Source: CAZMNY01 sp964567745
GTDB lineage: Bacteria > Planctomycetota > Planctomycetia > Pirellulales > Pirellulaceae
Assembly: GCA_964567745.1 (NCBI GenBank)
Contig: CAZMNY010000029.1
Coordinates: forward strand, 1-64,000
Reading direction: 5' to 3'
Length of the DNA stretch: 64,000 nt
The first letter of the stretch is position 1, and each line of letters starts with the position of its first letter. Position numbers and translations under genes: made by a program. The notes under the pieces are model-generated. The model saw nothing but the letters and a program-made list of their open reading frames with translations, had not been told where the DNA came from and did not search any database. Positions 1-5,235 of this stretch are shown one piece after another.

Positions 1-352
1 CAAACCCATCAACCAAATAAGAACTCCACCTGTCCAAGAAAGTGTAGCCACATCACTAGACCTCGCAGCCTAGCTGCTCACGCTGACGTAGCAGTCACTT
101 GCGAGAGTATGTGGCGAACTGGAGTCGCTGACCAGTGGTGACTCTTAACCACCCCGAACCTTCACAACGTTTTTCTGACCGAACGGGTCCCACTCGACAT
201 CGAGTTTCCTTTTCCCGTCTGGTCCGGTAAGATCAACGTTGATCGGCCCGCGTTTTGGGGTACTCATGCAGCGTAATGAATTGGCGTACGACCGTTTACG
301 CAAACGCCCCAAAAACGGGGCCAGGGATAATTAAATTGTTAGGTGGCAAAGA
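1..352. other. intergenic stretch without a supported gene
   Basis: No convincing coding frame was found. An interrupted inverted repeat pairs TTTTGGGG at 253-260 with CCCCAAAA at 307-314. The final part carries GTTAGGTGGC (338-347), the left inverted repeat of the unit containing the next gene. Confidence 0.5.
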
Positions 353-907
353 ATGAGAGCATTGCAATGGTCCGCCATACCCTTGGGTATTGGTCTCCTT
401 CTATGCATCGCCGCCCACCCATTCACACACTACGCAGTCATCGTCGATCTGGGGCAGCCAGTAGTCGCCGAAGAAGGCAAACCAATTGGCGAATTCAAGC
501 GTTGGAAAAACGGGTTTCTTTTCATCCGTGAAATCGGTCGACTGAACAACTACCAATTGACTACTGTGCCCAAAGGTCTAACATCGGGACCACATCCCCA
601 TGCGAAACCGAATTGGCTCGTCAATATCGGCCTGACTTGTTGTATCGTCGTTGTATGCGGTTTCATTTTCGGATGGCGACCAAAGGGTGATCGAAGCAAA
701 AAGGAAGCAATGGCTGAGTCATTGGCTGGATTCGCCGCACTTGGAGTCGCGTTTATGCTCGGCTGCACAATGGTCATTTACGGCTTTTCGTGGAAACCTT
801 CAGGCCTCGCGATTTTGTCAGCGCTCGGCGGACTCTTTCTCCTTTGGGCGTCTGCTCCGTCGGGATCGCGCGGCACCGATTCGAAGCCTACCGAATAGCC
901 ACCTAAC
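338..907. repeat. 10-bp perfect inverted repeats bracketing one gene (cassette-like unit)
   Basis: GTTAGGTGGC at 338-347 and its exact reverse complement GCCACCTAAC at 898-907 bound the gene at 353-898; the right copy begins in its TAG stop. GTTAGGT fits the integron core-site consensus GTTRRRY and ACCTAAC fits RYYYAAC. I could not find a matching GTTRRRY core downstream on the same strand to complete an attC site, and no integrase gene is in the window. A fossil integron cassette is one reading; a short mobile unit or coincidence are alternatives. Confidence 0.4.
353..898 (+). CDS. hypothetical integral membrane protein
   Basis: A 181-residue protein I do not recognise. A hydrophobic N-terminal segment (about residues 5-24) could be a signal anchor. 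A soluble stretch to about residue 85 follows, then three hydrophobic segments (about 88-108, 124-146, 150-166), so a four-helix inner-membrane topology is likely. The ATG at 353 follows an AGGTGG-like ribosome site a few bases upstream. The gene stands alone between perfect inverted repeats, with non-coding DNA on both sides, which suggests it arrived as a single mobile unit. Function unknown. Confidence 0.6.
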   Translation: MRALQWSAIPLGIGLLLCIAAHPFTHYAVIVDLGQPVVAEEGKPIGEFKRWKNGFLFIREIGRLNNYQLTTVPKGLTSGPHPHAKPNWLVNIGLTCCIVVVCGFIFGWRPKGDRSKKEAMAESLAGFAALGVAFMLGCTMVIYGFSWKPSGLAILSALGGLFLLWASAPSGSRGTDSKPTE

Positions 908-1440
908 GCGTGAACCGGAGCGGCGAAAACATGCGTCGGTTAAAAGACCGATGCACTTTCAGTCTTTGGCTTCGTGCGTTCGGCGTGAAACTCCGACGCA
1001 CATAAGCGAACTAAATCTGACCCCCGAACGTGTACCTAACGCTCCGTTGTTCGCCTAACGTGGTCTAGCAACTTGCTGCAATCCTCGTCAGTCATCCACG
1101 CCTCGGCCCTACTTCGTGAACCGTCTGGCCACCCAGCGAACTCAAGGGCGATGATGTTAGCCGATAGGATCAAGCCACAGGAAACACCCGTGAGGGTAAC
1201 GCTTGGATGCACTCAGCAAGAAACTGGCGATTAGGTGAGCAGCGGCGTTCCTAACACTCGTGCTGGCCCGCCCCGTTTCACGGCATGGCCATGCCGTGAA
1301 CGCCACCCCGATATTACTTTCGAGTTTCTCTCCGAGTTCAGGAGTTGCTCCAGGTTGTTGCGTCTCCGTAAGCTGCCCAGCACGTTGCCCACACATGCGG
1401 CGGCAACAAACGCAACACCCACATTTACGGAGACCGAACG
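908..1440. other. non-coding stretch, probably decayed
   Basis: No reading frame here looks like a real protein. Two more ACCTAAC/GCCTAAC motifs (near 1031 and 1052) and an imperfect hairpin GTGCGT...ACGCAC (about 990-1012) are visible. They resemble recombination-site debris but do not form a complete attC. A GGAG motif at 1428-1431 serves the next gene. Confidence 0.4.
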
Positions 1441-1898
1441 ATGGCAAAGACAAAGCAAACCAAAGCATCAGCGACCGAACCCCGCCCGTAAGCGTTGAGT
1501 ACGACTACGGCACCAAGGGCGAACGCCGCACTAAGGAGTTTGACGACGCCCAAAAGGCGAAGAAGTTCTTCATCGCCAAGGATAAGGCAGGCAAGAACCC
1601 AAAGGTGCAAAAAGCCGACGACGGAACCGATACGGGCAACACCACCAAGGATGAGACAAGGGAAACGACCACGAAGTCCGAACCGAAGAAGCCGACCACG
1701 CCGGGCGTGCGGGCCATGCGTTCGCGACCGTACCTTGCGGGCGTGATCATAGCGAAGCACGGGCTGGCCGCCGGTGTGACCGACGCCATGGTGGCGGAGT
1801 TGGATGAGGCCTACGGCAAACCCAACCCCACCGAAAGCACATTTTGCTTGAAGAGTGCGTGGCACGCCGCACGCGGGTTCACCGGGGAGGCCGTTTGA
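1441..1898 (+). pseudogene. hypothetical charged protein, frameshifted near codon 16
   Basis: The ATG at 1441 has a GGAG ribosome site about 10 bases upstream and reads MAKTKQTKASATEPRP before TAA (1489-1491). The frame running on to 1898 continues VSVEYDYGTKGERRTKEF and stays plausible to its end, so one base appears missing in the run of C near 1485. The joined product would be about 150 residues: a Lys/Glu/Thr-rich N-terminal half and a compact C-terminal part (around YLAGVIIAKHGLAAGV). I recognise no family. The stop overlaps the next start by one base (TGATG), so the pair is translationally coupled. No classical slippery heptamer is present, so an indel or sequencing error is likelier than programmed frameshifting. 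Confidence 0.5.
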
Positions 1899-2110
1899 TG
1901 AAACTTCCCATCCCCGGCGACCGCATCCGGCTGGTGGCAATGCCCGGCGACCCCGACCCGGTAGCACCGGGCACCACCGGCACGGTGCGGGATGTGCTGC
2001 ACGTATCCGCGAGCGTTAGCCCGTTCATCCAAATCGAGGTTGAGTGGGTTGACGGACGGCGGATCATGTTGAGCGTGCCACCCGATAGTTTTGAGATCAT
2101 CAACGACTGA
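1898..2110 (+). CDS. small DUF4314-like protein
   Basis: A 70-residue soluble protein beginning MKLPIPGDRIRLVAMPGDPD. The pattern GDRIRL..MP.DPDP..PGT.GTV followed by an EVEW.DGR strand matches my memory of DUF4314, a small SH3-like beta-barrel of unknown function found in plasmids, phages and accessory regions. I chose the ATG at 1898 rather than an upstream in-frame start because GGAGG (1886-1890) lies 7 bases before it and it overlaps the preceding stop. Its end overlaps the convergent LRR lipoprotein gene by 11 bases. Confidence 0.7.
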   Translation: MKLPIPGDRIRLVAMPGDPDPVAPGTTGTVRDVLHVSASVSPFIQIEVEWVDGRRIMLSVPPDSFEIIND

Positions 2111-2705
2111 TTTTGCACTTCGGCAACGCCTTCTGGAGCTTATCGACCTCGGCCTGAGTAAGGTTAGGGTTGCCGGCGAGCCTAAGCCGCTCCAACTTCG
2201 TCAATCCCGCCAAGGGCGTCAGGTCGGTGACCTGATTGTCGTCGAGCCCAAGCACCATCAGCTTCGTCAATCCCGCCAAGGGCGTCAGGTCGGTGACCTG
2301 GTTGCCGCCGACCGCAATCCCCTCCAACTTCGTCAATCCCGCCAAGGGCGTCAGGTCGGTGACCTGGTTGAGCCCGACCTGAAGCTCCACCAAATTCGTC
2401 AAATCCGCCAAGGGTGTCAGGTCGGTGATGTTTTGGGAGCGAATGTCGAGAAGGACGTCGAGCCCCGTAATTTTCTCCAAGTCCGCCTTGGTGAGTTCGC
2501 CCGTCGGTTTGCCCGCAGTCTTCCGAATCGCCGCATCTATGGCTGCCTTGGCCTTCGGGCTGTTTGGGACGTCGTTGACCGGCTTCGCATCCTGCGGCTG
2601 TTGAGCCTGATTGCCACCAGACTCCCCAGATGGTCTTGTAGGTTGGGTCGCTGGCCCACAGCCAAGCACTCCAATGACCAGCAGAACAATTGGCGAAATT
2701 CTCAT
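2100..2705 (-). CDS. leucine-rich-repeat lipoprotein
   Basis: A 201-residue lipoprotein. A signal peptide ends in lipobox VLGC (Cys16), then a Pro/Gln/Ser-rich linker, then a helical stretch (AIDAAIRKTAGKPTGELTKADLEKITGL). Four or five 22-residue LRRs follow, of the internalin-like type with repeated VTDLTPLAGLTKL. A closing motif LTQAEVDKLQKALP is typical of planctomycete LRR proteins. The start at 2705 is preceded by GGAGG, and longer upstream extensions lack the signal peptide. The repeats are almost identical in DNA (see 2199-2434), implying recent amplification. It probably binds a protein or glycan at the membrane; the partner is unknown. Confidence 0.85.
   Translation of the reverse strand: MRISPIVLLVIGVLGCGPATQPTRPSGESGGNQAQQPQDAKPVNDVPNSPKAKAAIDAAIRKTAGKPTGELTKADLEKITGLDVLLDIRSQNITDLTPLADLTNLVELQVGLNQVTDLTPLAGLTKLEGIAVGGNQVTDLTPLAGLTKLMVLGLDDNQVTDLTPLAGLTKLERLRLAGNPNLTQAEVDKLQKALPKCKISR
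2199..2434 (-). repeat. 66-bp period tandem repeat encoding LRRs
   Basis: Near-identical units start at 2199, 2265, 2331 and 2397, each opening with CGTCAATCCCGCCAAGGG on the plus strand; the fourth has a few changes. The period equals 22 codons, one leucine-rich repeat. Only the exposed variable residues between units differ, as expected for repeat expansion followed by surface diversification. Confidence 0.9.
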
Positions 2706-3201
2706 CGTTTTGGCCTCCAACTTGTAAGCAGCATCGGAATCGTGTCGTTCTCGCAACTGGTCAGTGTCACTCGGTGTGCGTACGCGACCCACCGCGCGCC
2801 CCTTCACGCACGTTTGAGAGCAGAGATGGTGTCTAACGACATCCGCGACCAATACCGCAACTTTCATACCGATGCTGTGTCGAGATATGAAGGCCATTAG
2901 ACGGACCGTTCTTGGGCAGCCCCCGCGTTCAACGGGCTGATCACGGAGTGCACAGATGGCGGCTGGGTGGCTCGGCGATACCAAGGAGACCCGCGCGACG
3001 ACTTCTGAGATTGATCACATCACCGTCCACACCACCACGCGAGGCACGGGCAGCGGTACGCGGCACACGTTGGAGGGTGCTGACATGAGTTTTTTAATAG
3101 CCGGGGGCGTGCCGAGTAAGTCGAACCCACAGACAATCACGAAGGTTTGAGCTTCGCCGCTTTTCCGGTTTGCGCACCGCGCCGCGTTTTGTCTTTGATA
3201 G
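2706..3201. other. spacer between LRR gene and tRNA array
   Basis: About 500 bases without a supportable gene. The open frames here have no ribosome site, family resemblance or plausible composition. The promoter of the LRR gene should lie at the left end on the minus strand, but I see no clear -10/-35 pair. Confidence 0.4.
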
Positions 3202-3276
3202 CGTCCCCGATCGGATTTGAACCGACGGCCTCCACCTTGACAGGGTGGCGAGCACTCCAGGCTGCTCCACGAGGAC
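3202..3276 (-). tRNA. tRNA-Asp(GTC)
   Basis: Cloverleaf on the minus strand: acceptor GTCCTCG/CGGGGAC, anticodon stem-loop CACC-CTGTCAA-GGTG with GTC anticodon, T loop TTCAAAT, discriminator G73 as expected for Asp. The discriminator is followed by CT; no CCA is encoded. It is the last gene of the array in the direction of transcription. Confidence 0.93.
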
Positions 3277-3296
3277 GAGGTAATTGCTTACTTGAG

Positions 3297-3371
3297 TAGC
3301 TCAGGTGGGATTCGAACCCACAGCATCCCTGGTTCTTAGCCAAGGTGGTTCTACAAGTTGCCTTCCGAGCC
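3297..3371 (-). tRNA. tRNA-like gene with AAG (Leu) anticodon, degenerate
   Basis: Acceptor GGCTCGG/CTGAGCT pairs with two G-U pairs. The anticodon arm CTTGG-CTAAGAA-CCAGG gives anticodon AAG, and the T arm (TTCGAAT) is perfect. The D stem is weak (about 2 bp). The variable region is short, unlike the class II body of normal bacterial tRNA-Leu, and A34 is rare in bacteria outside Arg(ACG). Discriminator A is followed by CT. It may be a pseudo-tRNA or a specialised one. Confidence 0.6.
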
Positions 3372-3410
3372 GTATTCGTTCTTTGTTTCCATTCGCGTTG
3401 AGTGGCACAG

Positions 3411-3484
3411 TGCCCAGAACAGGAGTCGAACCTGCAACCATCCGGGTTTAAACCGGATCGCTCTTCCGATTGGCGCATCTAGGC
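3411..3484 (-). tRNA. tRNA with TAA (Leu) anticodon on a class I body
   Basis: Acceptor GCCTAGA/TCTGGGC, D stem CGC/GCG, anticodon arm TCCGG-TTTAAAC-CCGGA (anticodon TAA), T arm GCAGG-TTCGACT-CCTGT. All stems pair, with one or two wobbles. The variable loop is only 5 nt, whereas bacterial tRNA-Leu normally has a long variable arm. Discriminator A is followed by CT. Confidence 0.8.
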
Positions 3485-3503
3485 CTCACGTTATTCCGCC
3501 AAG

Positions 3504-3575
3504 TAGTCCCGGATGGAGTCGAACCATCGTTTCCTGGATGTGAGCCAAGCGTCGTCGCCGTTGGACCACGGGACT
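3504..3575 (-). tRNA. tRNA-Val(CAC)
   Basis: Acceptor AGTCCCG/CGGGACT perfect, D stem GTC/GAC, anticodon arm CTTGG-CTCACAT-CCAGG with CAC, T loop TTCGACT. Discriminator A is followed by CT rather than CCA. Confidence 0.88.
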
Positions 3576-3673
3576 TTGTTTTGTTCTTAGCCGCGCGTCG
3601 TTGTCGCTGTTCGAGCAAAAACAATACGCGGCGCGACATCCTCCCTTGACGAGCGATGACCTCAATTGCTGAG

Positions 3674-3758
3674 CGGAAGCCGTGAGACTCGAACTCACAA
3701 ACGGCTGATGCCGCCACCTGTTTTCAAGACAGGCTCCTCATCCGGCCGGATGACTTCC
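3674..3758 (-). tRNA. tRNA-Ser(TGA)
   Basis: An 85-nt class II tRNA with a long variable arm (GGCGGC...GCCG). Acceptor GGAAGTC/GGCTTCC, anticodon arm CCTGT-CTTGAAA-ACAGG giving TGA, T arm GTGAG-TTCGAGT-CTCAC. Discriminator G73 is typical of Ser and is followed by CT. Confidence 0.93.
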
Positions 3759-3773
3759 GTATCGCTACAAGAG

Positions 3774-3848
3774 CTGCGGTGGTAGGAATCGAACCCACGT
3801 CATGGCGGTTCAAAGCCGCCGACCCGTACCAGCACAGGACCCACCGCA
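3774..3848 (-). tRNA. tRNA-Gln(TTG)
   Basis: Acceptor TGCGGTG/CACCGCA with the U1-A72 pair typical of Gln, anticodon arm GGCGG-CTTTGAA-CCGCC giving TTG, T loop TTCGATT. Discriminator G is followed by CT. Confidence 0.93.
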
Positions 3849-3856
3849 TCAATTAG

Positions 3857-3930
3857 TCAGGATGGCTGGATTCGAACCAGCGATCTCGTGCGCCCGAAGC
3901 ACACGGGTTTCCAAGCTCCCCCACACCCTG
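3857..3930 (-). tRNA. tRNA-Pro(CGG)
   Basis: Acceptor CAGGGTG/CATCCTG with the C1-G72 pair and A73 typical of Pro, and an AGCTTGG D loop. Anticodon arm TGTGC-TTCGGGC-GCACG gives CGG. Shifting the stem by one would give TCG (Arg), but base 26 spacing and the Pro identity bases favour CGG. The discriminator is followed by CT. Confidence 0.85.
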
Positions 3931-3972
3931 AGTCTCAGTCGTCTCCGCTGTTCGCTTTGCCACCAACTCCAG

Positions 3973-4043
3973 AGCGCCCAGTGGGAGTCGAACCCACACT
4001 TCCGCCATGGCAAGGCAGTAGGCTGCCGCTACATCATGGGCGC
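3973..4043 (-). tRNA. tRNA-Gly(GCC)
   Basis: Acceptor GCGCCCA/TGGGCGC perfect, anticodon arm CTGCC-TTGCCAT-GGCGG giving GCC, T loop TTCGACT, discriminator T as usual for Gly. Followed by CT. Confidence 0.93.
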
Positions 4044-4068
4044 GTTTTCCGCTTGACGTTTTGCCGAG

Positions 4069-4140
4069 AGCACTGGGCGGGACTCGAACCCGCGTAGCCG
4101 CTTTACGGGAGCGGTGTCTTGGCCGCTAGACGACCAGTGC
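4069..4140 (-). tRNA. tRNA with CGT (Thr) anticodon on a Glu-like body, C33
   Basis: Acceptor GCACTGG/CCAGTGC perfect and T arm GCGGG-TTCGAGT-CCCGC perfect. The D arm (TCGTCTAGCGGCC) and the CACCG context resemble tRNA-Glu. The anticodon arm CCGCT-CCCGTAA-AGCGG reads CGT, and position 33 is C instead of the near-universal U. Discriminator T is followed by CT. It could be a mutated anticodon loop or an unusual identity. Confidence 0.8.
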
Positions 4141-4224
4141 TTGTCCGTTGCGGACCGCCGATGCTTGAGCTCGATTTGAACGGTCGTTCAAACCGACGAA
4201 TCAATGTCGGACAATCCGCGGAAG

Positions 4225-4297
4225 TGGGACCGGAGGGACTTGAACCCTCACCCGCCTGGGTAAGAACCAGGGATGCTGCCGCTAACACCTCAATCCC
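4225..4297 (-). tRNA. tRNA-Lys(CTT)
   Basis: Acceptor GGGATTG/CGGTCCC with G-U pairs, anticodon arm CCTGG-TTCTTAC-CCAGG giving CTT, T arm GAGGG-TTCAAGT-CCCTC. Discriminator A is followed by CT. It is the first gene of the ten-gene block; its 5' end is only 3 bases after the T-run of a terminator-like hairpin. Confidence 0.87.
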
Positions 4298-4299
4298 AA

Positions 4300-4329
4300 T
4301 AAAAAAACCCGATGTCCTGCGACACCGGG
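4300..4329 (-). terminator. terminator-like hairpin just 5' of the ten-tRNA block
   Basis: On the minus strand CCCGGTGTC-GCAG-GACATCGGG pairs over 9 bp (one G-U) and is followed by seven T. It lies immediately upstream of tRNA-Lys, so it either ends transcription from the tRNA-Glu/tRNA-Phe side or acts as an attenuator in the leader of the block. Confidence 0.75.
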
Positions 4330-4665
4330 CTTTAAGGTCGAACCTAATGTTCACCCAATGTCACAAGCGAAGCGGATATAAACAAAGCGCATTCGCTTGA
4401 CGGACGGACATCTGACTGCCGCCGAACAAATCCTGTTTCGCATTGAGTTCTATCGAGTTCATTTTTCTTCTAACTGTCAACAATCGAAATTGATCGCGAG
4501 TCCGCCCTCGAATGACTGACTAGGAATTAGACGCCCGAAGCAAAGAAAGGTTCGCGGCTACCTGGACCTAGATCCGCCGAGACTCGGATTTATTTCATTG
4601 AGTTCGAAAAAGTTTGTGGCGGATTCACTCGAATGCCACAGCTGGGCTAGCCAACAAGAGTGAAG
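4330..4665. other. spacer inside the tRNA array
   Basis: About 330 bases between tRNA-Glu and the hairpin before tRNA-Lys. I see no gene and no further tRNA. A promoter for the ten-gene block would have to lie here, upstream of the hairpin; no clear -10/-35 pair stands out. Confidence 0.4.
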
Positions 4666-4738
4666 CACCCCGTAGGGGAATTGAACCCCTATCTGCGGAT
4701 TGAAAAACCGCGATCCTGAACCATTAGACGAACGGGGC
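4666..4738 (-). tRNA. tRNA-Glu(TTC)
   Basis: Acceptor GCCCCGT/ACGGGGT, Glu-type D arm TCGTCTAATGG, anticodon stem GCGG/CCGC with loop TTTTCAA giving TTC, T arm AGGGG-TTCAATT-CCCCT, discriminator G. Followed by CT. Confidence 0.92.
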
Positions 4739-4766
4739 GAAAATTGTTAGACGCGCAATACGCAAG

Positions 4767-4838
4767 TGAGCTGGGAGGCGCTCGAATCCTCGTCTGCGGC
4801 ACTTCAAACCGCTGCTATACCATCTCAGCTACCAGCTC
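4767..4838 (-). tRNA. tRNA-Phe(GAA)
   Basis: Acceptor GAGCTGG/CCAGCTC perfect, anticodon arm GCGGT-TTGAAGT-GCCGC giving GAA. The T arm GAGGA-TTCGAGC-GCCTC has a mismatch at 53-61, where G-C is usual. Discriminator A is followed by CT. First gene of the two-gene block. Confidence 0.85.
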
Positions 4839-4859
4839 ATTTGGTTCCGTGTTGACGCG

Positions 4860-4890
4860 AAAAAACCCGATGCCGCCTTGCGACACCGGG
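4860..4890 (-). terminator. second terminator-like hairpin, 5' of tRNA-Phe
   Basis: On the minus strand CCCGGTGTCGC-AAG-GCGGCATCGGG pairs over 11 bp with G-U pairs, followed by six T. It shares its 5' arm with the hairpin at 4300-4329. It sits 21 bases upstream of tRNA-Phe and 345 bases downstream of the sulfatase stop at 5236. Confidence 0.75.
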
Positions 4891-5235
4891 CTGAAAATTC
4901 CCGTCGGCTCTAAAAGCCGGAGTGTCAAAAGCGCAATGGATGCGAGGGAGCAAATTCCTCCCGGTGCTCGGTAAATTGGCCCGAGAAACGTTCAGCTTCA
5001 AGATATGTCCGCAAAGTCTTCATCGTTTGATCCAAGTCGATTCTGTGCGAGGGACGAAACGTGTTTTCCGGCCCGTACAGCTAAGACGATGGCCAACCTT
5101 AAAAGGTTCGCAATGCTTCAAAAAGAAATGCCGTAGCACATCTAGCCAGAGCTCCGGCGCGCACGATGAAGGGTGATCGTCCGATCGCTGACGCGCCGGG
5201 TTGGTGCGCCGGGTTGGTGAGCAACGGGCGGGGCG
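4891..5235. other. spacer between sulfatase and tRNA array
   Basis: No gene found. A hairpin GGGAG/CTCCC with a 7-nt loop (about 4945-4961) superficially resembles a tRNA T arm, but the loop lacks the TTCRANY pattern and no cloverleaf can be built around it. Confidence 0.4.

Noticed and set aside
907..1060. Complete attC site after the first gene
   Set aside because: RYYYAAC cores exist but no GTTRRRY core follows on the same strand; only the inverted-repeat observation is kept.
1260..1440. Longer upstream start for the frameshifted gene at 1441
   Set aside because: The added residues have poor composition and no ribosome site, whereas ATG 1441 has GGAG at the right distance and its first codons read sensibly in another frame.
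1477..1495. Programmed -1 frameshifting at GAACCCCGCCCG
   Set aside because: No canonical X XXY YYZ heptamer and no obvious downstream pseudoknot; a single-base indel explains it more simply.
2199..2434. Regular 66-bp repeats resembling a CRISPR array
   Set aside because: The repeats lie inside an open frame, the period is exactly 22 codons, the translation is a clean leucine-rich repeat, and no cas genes are present.
2956..3150. 64-codon plus-strand frame before the tRNA array
   Set aside because: No ribosome site, no hydrophobic or domain pattern, and atypical composition.
4940..4965. Additional tRNA upstream of tRNA-Phe suggested by a GGGAG/CTCCC stem with a 7-nt loop
   Set aside because: The loop lacks TTCRANY on either strand, and no acceptor or anticodon arm can be formed around it.
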